In this document: positions 35,740 through 43,827 of the stretch, one piece after another
Layout of the letters: every line of letters begins with the position of its first letter
How positions within the stretch are numbered: the first letter of the stretch is position 1
Assembly (NCBI GenBank): GCA_017307785.1
Contig: JAFKGI010000036.1
Span: forward strand, 21,348-85,347
Origin: Vulcanimicrobiota bacterium
Lineage (GTDB): Bacteria > Vulcanimicrobiota > Xenobia > Xenobiales > JADMJV01
Direction of reading: 5' to 3'
Length of the DNA stretch: 64,000 bases
Notes under the pieces: model-generated
Database searches by the model: none
Seen by the model: only the letters and a program-made list of their open reading frames with translations
What the model was told of the DNA's origin: nothing
Position numbers and translations under genes: made by a program

Positions 35740-36627
35740 GTGTCCAAAGAAAAAGGTTCGTTGCAGGTCAAATCCGGCCTGGCCCAGATGCTCAAAGGCG
35801 GCGTCATCATGGACGTGAGCACCCCCGAGCAGGCGGTCATCGCCCAGGAAGCCGGCGCTTGCGCCGTCATGGCGCTCGAGCGCATCCCTTCCGACATCCG
35901 CAAAGAGGGCGGAGTTTCCCGTATGTCCGACCCCGCTATGATCCAGCGCATCATGGATGCCGTGACCATACCGGTGATGGCCAAAGTGCGCATCGGTCAT
36001 TTTGTGGAAGCGGAAATCCTCCAGGCCCTGGGCGTCGACTTCATCGACGAGTCGGAAGTGCTGACGCCCGCCGACGAGGAGTTTCATATCGAGAAGAGTC
36101 ACTACAAAGTTCCCTTCGTGTGCGGTTGTCGCAACCTGGGTGAGGCTCTCCGCCGCATCGGCGAAGGCGCCGTGATGATCCGTAGCAAGGGCGAGGCGGG
36201 CACGGGCAACGTGGTGGAAGCGGTGCGGCATATGCGCACCCTCAATGCCGAAGTGCGTCGCGCCAAGGCCATGCCCGAAGAAGAGTTGATGTGCTACGCC
36301 CGCGACCTGGGCGTTCCCATGGATTTGCTCAAGCAGGTCCGCAAGGCCGGACGCCTTCCCGTGGTGACCTTTGCCGCCGGTGGCATCGCCACTCCGGCTG
36401 ACGCTGCGCTGATGATGCGCCTGGGTTGTGACGGCGTTTTCGTCGGCTCCGGCATCTTCGGTTCCAGCGATCCGGCTGCCCGGGCTCGCGCCATCGTGGA
36501 AGCCACCACGCACTTTGCCGATGCCAAGCAACTGGTCCAATGCTCTCGCGGCCTGGGCGAGCCCATGCGCGGTCTCGACATCGCCACCATTCCCCAGCAC
36601 GAGCTGGTTCAGGGCCGTGGCCGCTAA
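35740..36627 (+). CDS. pdxS: Pyridoxal 5'-phosphate synthase subunit PdxS
   Basis: 295 residues, the full normal length. It joins ribose 5-phosphate, glyceraldehyde 3-phosphate and PdxT-derived ammonia into PLP. The catalytic lysines are Lys82 (VMAKVRIGHFVEA) and Lys150 (IRSKGEAGTGNVVEA). EGGVSRMSDPAMI and the C-terminal GCDGVFVGSGIFGS phosphate site are intact. The start is a GTG with TAGGAG upstream. It overlaps pdxT by 11 bases, a classic DXP-independent vitamin B6 operon. Confidence 0.97.
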   Translation: MSKEKGSLQVKSGLAQMLKGGVIMDVSTPEQAVIAQEAGACAVMALERIPSDIRKEGGVSRMSDPAMIQRIMDAVTIPVMAKVRIGHFVEAEILQALGVDFIDESEVLTPADEEFHIEKSHYKVPFVCGCRNLGEALRRIGEGAVMIRSKGEAGTGNVVEAVRHMRTLNAEVRRAKAMPEEELMCYARDLGVPMDLLKQVRKAGRLPVVTFAAGGIATPADAALMMRLGCDGVFVGSGIFGSSDPAARARAIVEATTHFADAKQLVQCSRGLGEPMRGLDIATIPQHELVQGRGR

Positions 36628-37201
36628 GCCGACCATCGGGGTGCTGGCCCTGCAGGGGGCCTTTGTGGAACACGAAGACTACCTGCGGCGGTCAGGCGCC
36701 CTCCCCGTCGAGGTGCGCCTGCCCGAGCAACTGGACGAGATCGACGGTCTGATCTTGCCGGGTGGGGAGTCCACCACCATCGGCAAGCTGCTGCGCCGTT
36801 TCGGTTTTGAAGAGCCTCTGCGCAAGTTCGAGAAGCCGATTTGGGGCACTTGCGCCGGCATGATCTTGCTCTCCAAGGAGATTCTGGGTGGTCTTCCCGA
36901 CCAGCTGGCCCTGGATCGAATCGACCTCCGGGTTACCCGCAACGCCTTCGGGCGCCAGGTCGATTCTTTCACCGCTCAGCTGGAGCTCTCCAATCTGGAG
37001 GAGCCGATTCCGGCCGTCTTCATCCGGGCTCCACTGGCCCAGCCGCTCAGCGACCGGGTGGAGATCCTGGCCGAGGTGGACGGCCAGGTGGCCGCTGCTC
37101 GCCAGCAAAACGTCTGGGTCAGTTCGTTTCATCCGGAGCTGTCGGGCGACTTACGGCTCCACAAAGCCTTTGTGGCCAGCTGTCGCACAGGGGAAACCTG
37201 A
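36617..37201 (+). CDS. pdxT: Pyridoxal 5'-phosphate synthase glutaminase PdxT
   Basis: 194 residues from GTG 36617. The class I glutaminase triad is present: Cys79 in WGTCAGMILL, and His172/Glu174 in VSSFHPELSGD. LPGGESTTIGKLLRR and VFIRAP match the family closely. It feeds ammonia to PdxS. A longer frame extends back through pdxS and was rejected because the conserved N-terminus (TIGVLALQGAFVEH) starts just after this GTG. Confidence 0.96.
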   Translation: MAAKPTIGVLALQGAFVEHEDYLRRSGALPVEVRLPEQLDEIDGLILPGGESTTIGKLLRRFGFEEPLRKFEKPIWGTCAGMILLSKEILGGLPDQLALDRIDLRVTRNAFGRQVDSFTAQLELSNLEEPIPAVFIRAPLAQPLSDRVEILAEVDGQVAAARQQNVWVSSFHPELSGDLRLHKAFVASCRTGET

Positions 37202-37229
37202 GCTGAGAGGGAAATCGCCCTACAGCCCC

Positions 37230-37637
37230 GTGGATACCGCCCAACGTCTTCGTGAAGCCGGCCTCAAGGCCACTCGACCTCGCCAACTTGTGCTCGAGGT
37301 CTTTTCCCATTGGGAGGGGCATCACTCGGTGGACGACGTGGTGGATCACTTGCGGGGGCGGGGCGACCCGCTGCCCCGGGGCTCGGTCTACGGAATCGTC
37401 GAAGACCTGGTGCACAGCGGCCTGGTGCAACTGGCTCACGCCGGCCCTGGTGCCGCCCTCTATGAACTCTTCCGCCACGAGCACAGCCACTTTGTGTGTC
37501 AGCGCTGTCAGTCGATTTTTGACGTGCCCACCGAGGCGGTCAGCCTGCCGCCCATGGAGTTTGCGGCCAGCGTTTCCCGAGTCCAACTGGTCATCCAGGG
37601 CGTCTGTCAGGACTGTCTGAAAGCCAACCTAGGTTAA
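37230..37637 (+). CDS. Fur-family transcriptional regulator (PerR/Fur-like)
   Basis: 135 residues from GTG 37230. The winged-helix part is AGLKATRPRQLVLEVFSHWE, HHSVDDVVDHLR and GSVYGIVEDLVHSGLVQLAH. The dimerisation part has HEHSHFVCQRC (His83, His85, His87, Cys90, Cys93) and CQDC (Cys126, Cys129), a full structural zinc site. Fur, PerR and Zur cannot be separated by eye. The OsmC gene 91 bases downstream suggests a peroxide-responsive role. The GAGAGGG ahead of the start is about 18 bases away, rather far for a ribosome site. Confidence 0.88.
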   Translation: MDTAQRLREAGLKATRPRQLVLEVFSHWEGHHSVDDVVDHLRGRGDPLPRGSVYGIVEDLVHSGLVQLAHAGPGAALYELFRHEHSHFVCQRCQSIFDVPTEAVSLPPMEFAASVSRVQLVIQGVCQDCLKANLG

Positions 37638-37728
37638 GGCGGGTTCCGGCGCGAAGCCGCCAGCCTCTTTCTTTGAGAAGGGGCCCAGCGCCCCGGAACC
37701 TAAATTTAGCTGAGGAGAACTGCAGATT

Positions 37729-38154
37729 ATGCCAGTCAATCAAGCGACCGCCACCTGGAAAGGTGATCTCATGCACGGCTCGGGCCACATTGTGGGCAAG
37801 ACCGGGGCCATCGACGTCACTTTCTCGCTCAAATCCCGCTCCGAAAACACTTCCAACACCAATCCCGAGGAATTGATCGGGGCCGCTCATTCCGGCTGTT
37901 ACAGCATGATGCTGAGCGCCCTGCTGACCAAAGCCGGTAAGCCTCCCGAGGAAATCAACACGGTGGCCAAAGTGACCCAGGATGTGGTCAACGGCGAATT
38001 CCTGATCACCAAGATCGAGCTCTCCACCAAGGCCAAGGTTCCCGGCCTGAGCAAAGACGAGTTTGCCGACTTCGCCGAGAACGCCAAGAAGAATTGCCCG
38101 GTTTCCCGCGCACTGACGGGCACCAACATCACCCTGGAAGCGGAACTGCTGTAA
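37729..38154 (+). CDS. OsmC-family peroxiredoxin (organic hydroperoxide reductase)
   Basis: 141 residues. Both redox cysteines are visible: Cys57 in NPEELIGAAHSGCYSMML and Cys123 in KKNCPVSRAL. The OsmC subgroup, rather than Ohr, is favoured by the GAAHSGCYSM context. It reduces organic and inorganic peroxides with thiols. A strong TGAGGAGAAC ribosome site lies about 8 bases before the ATG. It is downstream of the Fur-family gene and is a plausible regulon member. Confidence 0.93.
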   Translation: MPVNQATATWKGDLMHGSGHIVGKTGAIDVTFSLKSRSENTSNTNPEELIGAAHSGCYSMMLSALLTKAGKPPEEINTVAKVTQDVVNGEFLITKIELSTKAKVPGLSKDEFADFAENAKKNCPVSRALTGTNITLEAELL

Positions 38155-38155
38155 A

Positions 38156-39928
38156 ATGCTGCGCCGGCTGCTGCTGGGATTGGCCCTCACGGGTTGGTCG
38201 GCGGCCCAGCCGGTGCCCCCCTTGCCTTATCGGGCGGCCGGGCTGAATGAACGCCAGGCCGCCCGATTTTTGTTGCAGCGCCTGACCTTCGGTCCTACCC
38301 CCGGTCAGGTCGAGGCGGTCGCGAACCAGGGGTTGGAGCGGTGGCTGGAAGGTCAGCTGGATGGAAGAGAGGCCGAAGAACAGTTGGCGCCTCGTCTGGC
38401 CGAGCTGCCGTCGCTGGGCCTGCCTCCAGGAGAAGAGCGCACGGCCTACGTCAGTCGCAATCGTATGATGGAGCTGGCCGAACAGGACACTCTCAAGAAG
38501 TGGACCGAGGGGAGCGAACGCAGTCGCCAGATTTATGAAGCCCGCTTGCGCGAATTCAAGGAGGCGCAAGGGCTTTTCACTTATGACGACCTGTTCGACG
38601 AGCTTCGCTATCAAAAGCTGCTCCGCTGCCGCTATTCCAGCAACCAGTTGCGCGAAGTGCTCACCGATTTCTGGTTCAACCACTTCAATGTGGCGGCACT
38701 GAACGACAACGTGCGCGTCAATGTCCTGAGCTACGAGCGAGATGTCCTCCGTCCCGGCGCGCTGGGCTCCTTTCCCAGACTGTTGCATCAGACTTCTCAG
38801 CACCCGGCCATGCTCTACTACCTCGACAACGCCCAGTCTTCCGCGGCGGCGGGCGTGCGCACGACTTTGAACGCTCGCTACGATGCGGCCGCCCAAGAAG
38901 ACCAGGAGGACCTGCGTCAGGGGCAGCCGCTCAAGCGCAAGAACGGCGGCCTGAACGAGAACTACGCTCGCGAAGTGATGGAACTGCACACGCTGGGTGT
39001 GGATGGAGGTTATTCGCAGAAGGACGTCAGCGAGTTGGCGCGTTGTCTTTCGGGCTGGACCGTGCTCTATCCGGAAGCCAAGAACGATAACCTGCGCACC
39101 TTGATCGAGCCCGACGAGTTAGGCTACGAACAGCGGGGAGACTTCCTCTTCCGGGCCGATTGGCACGACGCGGAGACAAAGACCTTGCTGGGTCAGACCT
39201 TCGCCGCCGGTGGAGGACGGGCCGAGGGAGAGCAGGCCCTGGAGCTGTTGGCCCGGCAGCCCGCCACCAGTCGATTTCTGGCCCGCAAGCTGGCGCAGCG
39301 ATTTGTGTGCGACGAACCGCCGACGGCTCTGGTCGAGCGCATGGCCCAGACCTACCGCGAGAGTCGCGGAGAGATTCGGCCGATGCTGGTGGCCCTGGTC
39401 GAATCGCCCGAGTTTTGGGCGGAAGCGCGCCGGCCCTCCAAGGTCAAATCTCCCCTGGAGTATTTGCTGAGCTGTCTGCGATTCTGTGATGCCGACCTGC
39501 AGTTCGAAAGGGGCCATTTTTACTGGCTGCAGCGAATGGGAGAGCCGCTCTACGCCTGTGCTCCGCCGACCGGCTATTCCGAGGACAGTCGCTCCTGGGT
39601 CTCCACCAGTTCGCTGGTCAATCGCCTCAATTTCGCCACCCAGCTTTCGCAGAACCGCATCAAGGGGCTCACGGTCGACTGGAGTCGGTTTGTGAAGCCG
39701 GGAGAGAACCCCGACCAGGCTCTGCAGTCGTTGCTGCTCCCGGAACAGGCTGCCCTCCCCGCCGGGCTGTCGGCCCCCAAGCTTTTGAACGGTGGCGATG
39801 GTTACCCGCCCCAACGCAAATGGTTTCGCAACCCCAGGCCGGCCGACTATGATCAGCGGCGCCGCCAGGTTTGGGCCAGCAAGGTCGCCGGCGTACTGCT
39901 GGCCAGTCCCGAGTTTCAGTATCGTTAA
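38156..39928 (+). CDS. DUF1800 family exported protein
   Basis: 590 residues. The short signal peptide is MLRRLLLGLALTGWSAAQP. DUF1800 hallmarks are AARFLLQRLTFGPTPGQVEA, VLTDFWFNHFNVAALNDN, HPAMLYYLDNAQS, GGLNENYAREVMELHTLGVD (the most conserved string) and GYSQKDVSELARCLSGWT. DUF1800 genes often sit beside DUF1501 genes in many phyla and their role is unknown; no DUF1501 gene is adjacent here. It begins 1 base after the osmC-like stop. Confidence 0.93.
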   Translation: MLRRLLLGLALTGWSAAQPVPPLPYRAAGLNERQAARFLLQRLTFGPTPGQVEAVANQGLERWLEGQLDGREAEEQLAPRLAELPSLGLPPGEERTAYVSRNRMMELAEQDTLKKWTEGSERSRQIYEARLREFKEAQGLFTYDDLFDELRYQKLLRCRYSSNQLREVLTDFWFNHFNVAALNDNVRVNVLSYERDVLRPGALGSFPRLLHQTSQHPAMLYYLDNAQSSAAAGVRTTLNARYDAAAQEDQEDLRQGQPLKRKNGGLNENYAREVMELHTLGVDGGYSQKDVSELARCLSGWTVLYPEAKNDNLRTLIEPDELGYEQRGDFLFRADWHDAETKTLLGQTFAAGGGRAEGEQALELLARQPATSRFLARKLAQRFVCDEPPTALVERMAQTYRESRGEIRPMLVALVESPEFWAEARRPSKVKSPLEYLLSCLRFCDADLQFERGHFYWLQRMGEPLYACAPPTGYSEDSRSWVSTSSLVNRLNFATQLSQNRIKGLTVDWSRFVKPGENPDQALQSLLLPEQAALPAGLSAPKLLNGGDGYPPQRKWFRNPRPADYDQRRRQVWASKVAGVLLASPEFQYR

Positions 39929-39938
39929 GGAGAAAGCA

Positions 39939-40232
39939 ATGCCCGTTTATGTCTATCGAGTCGCCGGAGAAAAGATGGAAGCGAGTCACAAGATGTCTCA
40001 CGATCCTCAGACCTGGGGGGAGCTGTGCGAAGTGGCCGGCCTGCCGCTGGGAGAGCGCGACCCCAAAGAAAAAGTGGAGCGTCTGATCGTGCCGGTGGCG
40101 ACCTCGGTCTCTCAGTTCACCAGCGACTACAAGAACAGCGGCTTCAAGCGCCTGGAGCGGCGCGACAGCGGTGTCTATGAAGAGGTCACCGCTCCCAAAG
40201 GCGAGCGCGTTATCGACTCTAGTTCTTTTTAA
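39939..40232 (+). CDS. FmdB-like small protein lacking the zinc-ribbon cysteines
   Basis: 97 residues from ATG 39939 with AAGGAGAAAG upstream. It follows the FmdB regulatory-protein plan: MPVYVYRVAGEKMEASHKMS at the start, RLIVPVATSVSQFTSDYKNS and GFKRLERRD at the end, where typical FmdB has MPTYEYRC..C and FKGSGFYKTD. The four zinc cysteines of the family are absent; only one Cys (Cys29, ELCEVAG) remains. If homologous, it has lost metal binding and probably changed role. Confidence 0.6.
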   Translation: MPVYVYRVAGEKMEASHKMSHDPQTWGELCEVAGLPLGERDPKEKVERLIVPVATSVSQFTSDYKNSGFKRLERRDSGVYEEVTAPKGERVIDSSSF

Positions 40233-40746
40233 GCGGCTTGTTCCAGTTGCTGAGGAGCTGCTGAGAGAGGCTGTCCGGAGGGTTGCCTTCCTTGTGCAGG
40301 TCCTCGCGCAGCGTCAGGGGTCCCTGCTTGTCGAACCAGCGTTGCGGCGTCAGATCCAGCGGTAGTTTGAGGGCCTTGTCGCGCTCCAGACTGGCCGCGA
40401 ACCAGGGAACGGCTTTGGCTTCAGGCGAGTCGTCGTGGGGACTGCAGTCCATGTCCAGATGGACCATTTTGGGGAACATGCGGAAGGCCAGCAGCGCTGC
40501 CTGGCGGCACTGGCGCAAAACCTGAGCGCGGCCGGCTCCGGGAGCGACGAAGAAACGAATCTGGCCGAAAGCCCGTCCTCGGAACTGGCCGATGCCTACT
40601 TTCATGGCGGGCCAGGGGTAATACTCACGCTTGATGGCTACGGCCAGCTTGAGTTCTTCGTCGGCGGAAAGATACATCAACTGGGTGGGCGGCGGTTCGC
40701 CGGCCACCAGCGTAGTCAGTAGTAGCACGCCCATCAGCCTGCGCAT
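40219..40746 (-). CDS. Secreted hypothetical protein
   Basis: 175 residues with a signal peptide (MRRLMGVLLLTTLVAGEPPP). The mature part is alpha/beta: AVAIKREYYPWPAMKVGIGQ, FGQIRFFVAPGAGRAQVL, AFRMFPKMVHLDMDCSPHDD. The C-terminus is polar and Lys/Asn-rich. No family recognised. The end overlaps the FmdB-like gene by 14 bases; it is probably a single gene facing the PilZ gene's start. Confidence 0.55.
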   Translation of the reverse strand: MRRLMGVLLLTTLVAGEPPPTQLMYLSADEELKLAVAIKREYYPWPAMKVGIGQFRGRAFGQIRFFVAPGAGRAQVLRQCRQAALLAFRMFPKMVHLDMDCSPHDDSPEAKAVPWFAASLERDKALKLPLDLTPQRWFDKQGPLTLREDLHKEGNPPDSLSQQLLSNWNKPLKKN

Positions 40747-40783
40747 AGGCAGCTATCTTACGAGTCGGTCAGCCCAATCCTTT

Positions 40784-41146
40784 TCAGGCGGATTGAGAAA
40801 TCGCCGCTAAAGTGAGCCAATCTTCGATCATGTTCTCGTCGGAGGGGTTGAACTGGATACCCACCTGCCCGCTCTGGACCCAGGCGACCCTTCCCAGCAC
40901 ATGCTGACGGTGGTCGGTGGAGTCGATTTCAATCGTGTCTTCGGTTTCCAGGCTGCGAGAGCACTCGAGCTTCAGGCCTTTCTCCGAGAAGTCTAGAACG
41001 CGGGCCTGGAATTCTTTCCCGTTGTGACGGCACTGCACCGCGATGGTCAGGGGCTGGCGGGGCATCGGCAGGCGACGCTCGGGATCGCAAGGGGTGGGGC
41101 CCTGAAAAGCCCGCAACCAGCTGATGAAACGCGATCGAAAGTTCAT
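40784..41146 (-). CDS. PilZ-domain protein (possible c-di-GMP receptor)
   Basis: 120 residues from ATG 41146. The PilZ barrel shows RVLDFSEKGLKLECSRSLET (DxSxxG-type) and RVAWVQSGQVGIQFN. The upstream arginine motif reads RRLPMPR, which spaces the arginines by four residues rather than the usual RxxxR, so c-di-GMP affinity is uncertain. It lies just after the minus-strand T2S genes and could tie secretion or pili to c-di-GMP. Confidence 0.75.
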   Translation of the reverse strand: MNFRSRFISWLRAFQGPTPCDPERRLPMPRQPLTIAVQCRHNGKEFQARVLDFSEKGLKLECSRSLETEDTIEIDSTDHRQHVLGRVAWVQSGQVGIQFNPSDENMIEDWLTLAAISQSA

Positions 41147-41212
41147 TCTACCGTTGTAACTCGGGAAGCGTCCCTTGCCCATAGGCGATCTGAGGGATTC
41201 GGGATGGTAATT

Positions 41213-42388
41213 TTAGATATTCAAGCGTGAGGAAACGTCCGACAGGGGCAGCAGCACGGCCAGCACCAGGAAGCCGACCACGATGCCCATGCCGGTGATC
41301 AGGGCCGGCTCCATAAAGCGCAGCACCAGCGAGCGTCGTCGTTCCAGCTCGCGCTCGTAGTATTGGGAGGCCGAGATCAGCATACCCTCGAGGTCGCCGG
41401 TGCGTTCGCCGGTGCGCAGAAATTGTTGCAGTAGCGGCGGCATCCAGGGCAGCCGGGAGACCGAGTTGGAGATGCCGTCGCCGCGTTCCACCGCTCGCTC
41501 GACCTGCTGCAGGCCCTGGTCCAGGGTCGGGCTTTGCACCACTTCTCGGCTCAGTTGCAGCGCGCGCACCAGCGGCACGCCCGCCCCGTGCAGCATGGCC
41601 AGAGTCGAGCACCAACGCTCCAGCAAGGCGGCCAGCAGCATTTGACCCCAGAGCGGCACGCGCAGCGTGATCGATTGGCGGATGCCGGCCGGAATCCAGC
41701 GGAAGATGCCCAGGGCCAGCAAGATGACGATCGGCAGAACGTAGGCGCCGTAGTCGACCATCCAGCCGCCCGTCCAGAGCATGACCTTGGTGAACACGGG
41801 AGGGTCGATGCCCAGAGATCCATACATTTCTCGCAGAACGGGCGTCAAAAAGTAGAGCAGGCCGCCCAGCAGCAGGATGGAGATCGAGACCAGGATGATC
41901 GGGTAGGTGAGAGCCCCGGCCAGCGCCTGGCGGTTGCTCAGATCGCGCTGCAAATAGTCGGCGAATTTCTGCAGGATGATGGGCAGTTTGCCGGATTCTT
42001 CACCAGCTTCCACCATGCGCAGCAGCATGCCCGGAAAGAGGTTCTCCTGAGCCAAAGAGCCGGCCAGGGTCTGGCCTTCACGCAGGCGCACCCGCACTCG
42101 CTGCAGACCGGCCCGGACGTTGGCATTGCCTTCGCTCAAAGAGAGCGACTCGAGCGCTTCGTCGACGGGAATGCCCGACTTGAGCAGTGAGGCCAGCTGG
42201 GTGACCAGATGGGCCAGGCCCTCGTCGCCAATGCCGCGCGAGCCCTGCCCCGAGTTCTCCTGGAGGTGGCTGGGGAAAAGGCCCTGTTCCTTGACGCGCT
42301 GATAGGCGGCCGAGGAGGAAGGGGCATCGACGAAGCCCCGTTTCTCTTTGCCGGCCGCGTCGTGGGCGCGATACTCGTAAAGAGGCAT
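41213..42388 (-). CDS. gspF: Type II secretion inner-membrane platform protein GspF
   Basis: 391 residues. It starts MPLYEYRAHDAAGKEKRGFV, as the family does, has two homologous cytoplasmic halves (LASLLKSGIPVDEALESL; MLHGAGVPLVRALQLS) and three predicted TM segments, ending with GMGIVVGFLVLAVLLPLSDV. It couples the GspE ATPase to pseudopilus assembly. It shares its first base with the last base of gspE. Confidence 0.95.
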   Translation of the reverse strand: MPLYEYRAHDAAGKEKRGFVDAPSSSAAYQRVKEQGLFPSHLQENSGQGSRGIGDEGLAHLVTQLASLLKSGIPVDEALESLSLSEGNANVRAGLQRVRVRLREGQTLAGSLAQENLFPGMLLRMVEAGEESGKLPIILQKFADYLQRDLSNRQALAGALTYPIILVSISILLLGGLLYFLTPVLREMYGSLGIDPPVFTKVMLWTGGWMVDYGAYVLPIVILLALGIFRWIPAGIRQSITLRVPLWGQMLLAALLERWCSTLAMLHGAGVPLVRALQLSREVVQSPTLDQGLQQVERAVERGDGISNSVSRLPWMPPLLQQFLRTGERTGDLEGMLISASQYYERELERRRSLVLRFMEPALITGMGIVVGFLVLAVLLPLSDVSSRLNI

Positions 42389-43827
42389 TACATCGAGCGG
42401 GCAGCTCGAGCTGCCTCATCCAGACTGGTCCAGCCCAGACAGACCTTGCGGGCGGCGTCTTCCAGCAGCGAGCTCATGCCCACCAGGCGGGCTTCTTCGC
42501 GCAACCTGCGAGCATCGGCTTCCTGAGCGATGAGACGGCTGATGTCCATGGTGACCGGCAGCCACTCGTGAATGCCGAAACGGCCGCGAAAGCCGGTGTC
42601 AAAGCAGGCTTTGCAGCCCTGCGGCAGGCGGCAGTCAAACTGAGCCGGCGGTCGCTGCAAGCCGATTTTGGCCCATTCGTTCTCGGCCGGCTGATAGGAT
42701 TGGGCGCACTGGGGGCAGAGGCGGCGCACCAGGCGCTGGGCCAGAACGCCCAGCAAACAGGAGGAAAGCAAGAAGGCCGGGACTTTCAAGTCGAGCAGTC
42801 GGGTGGAGGCCGACGGGGCGTCGTTGGTGTGCAAGGTCGACAGCACAAGGTGGCCGGTGAGAGCGGCGTTGACGGCGATGTTGGCGGTTTCCGAGTCGCG
42901 AATTTCGCCGATCATAACCACGTCCGGATCCTGGCGCAAAATGGAGCGCAAACCGGAGGCAAAGCTGAGGCCGATGCGCTCATTGACCTGAATCTGGCCC
43001 ACGCCGTGCATGCGGTATTCCACCGGGTCTTCCACGGTCAGGACGTTGGTTTGAGGGGATTTGACCTTGTCCAGCAAGGAGTAAAGCGTGGTGGTTTTAC
43101 CGGAGCCGGTGGGCCCGGTAATCAAAATCATGCCGTAGGTATGCTCCAGGGCGCCCATCAGGCTTTTCTGGATCGTATCCAGCGTGCCCAGTTGCTCCAG
43201 GGACAGGGCCTGGGCGTTCTTTTCCAGCAGACGCATCACCAGTCGCTCCCCGTAGAGGGTGGGCACGATGGAAAGACGCACGTCGATGACGCGCGAGCCG
43301 CTGCGCACCTGCAACCGTCCGTCCTGGGGCCGGCGATTCTCGGCCAGATCCAGACGACTCAAGACTTTTAGACGGGCACTGATTTCCGAATGCTGCTTTT
43401 GAGCCACCCGGCGCTTTTCGTGGAGCACGCCGTCGATGCGCAAGCGCACGGCTGTTTCGTTTTCGAAAGGCTCGATATGAATGTCGGAAGCGCGTAGCTC
43501 CATGGCCTCCAGGAACAACTGGTTGACCAGGCGCACGGTGGGGGCTCCGCCCACATCGTGGAGCAGGTCGAGCATGGCCGACTCGGCGTCGGCGTCTTCG
43601 ATATGCGATCCGGTGCTGTCCAGCGACTCTTTCAGCACCAGACGGCGCAGGCCGTCCTCCAACTGGTCTTTGGTCAACAGAACGGGTTTGACGTCCTTGC
43701 CGGCCTGCAGGCGAATGTCTTCCAGAAGCTCACGTGGAGTCTCGGGAAGAATGCCCACTTCCAGGCGGGTGGGGGTGTCTTCCATGGGCAGCATGCGGTG
43801 CCGCTGCCAGAATTCGACGGGAATCAT
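42388..43827 (-). CDS. gspE: Type II secretion ATPase GspE
   Basis: 479 residues. An N-terminal domain is followed by SDIHIEPFENETAVRLRIDG, Walker A MILITGPTGSGKTTTLYSLL, VLTVEDPVEYRMHGVGQIQV, ILRQDPDVVMIGEIRDSETA and a tetra-Cys zinc element (RRLCPQCAQ, GCKACFDTG). It powers pseudopilus extension. It overlaps gspD by 4 bases. It is distinct from the shorter ATPase at 19895. Confidence 0.95.
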   Translation of the reverse strand: MIPVEFWQRHRMLPMEDTPTRLEVGILPETPRELLEDIRLQAGKDVKPVLLTKDQLEDGLRRLVLKESLDSTGSHIEDADAESAMLDLLHDVGGAPTVRLVNQLFLEAMELRASDIHIEPFENETAVRLRIDGVLHEKRRVAQKQHSEISARLKVLSRLDLAENRRPQDGRLQVRSGSRVIDVRLSIVPTLYGERLVMRLLEKNAQALSLEQLGTLDTIQKSLMGALEHTYGMILITGPTGSGKTTTLYSLLDKVKSPQTNVLTVEDPVEYRMHGVGQIQVNERIGLSFASGLRSILRQDPDVVMIGEIRDSETANIAVNAALTGHLVLSTLHTNDAPSASTRLLDLKVPAFLLSSCLLGVLAQRLVRRLCPQCAQSYQPAENEWAKIGLQRPPAQFDCRLPQGCKACFDTGFRGRFGIHEWLPVTMDISRLIAQEADARRLREEARLVGMSSLLEDAARKVCLGWTSLDEAARAARSM

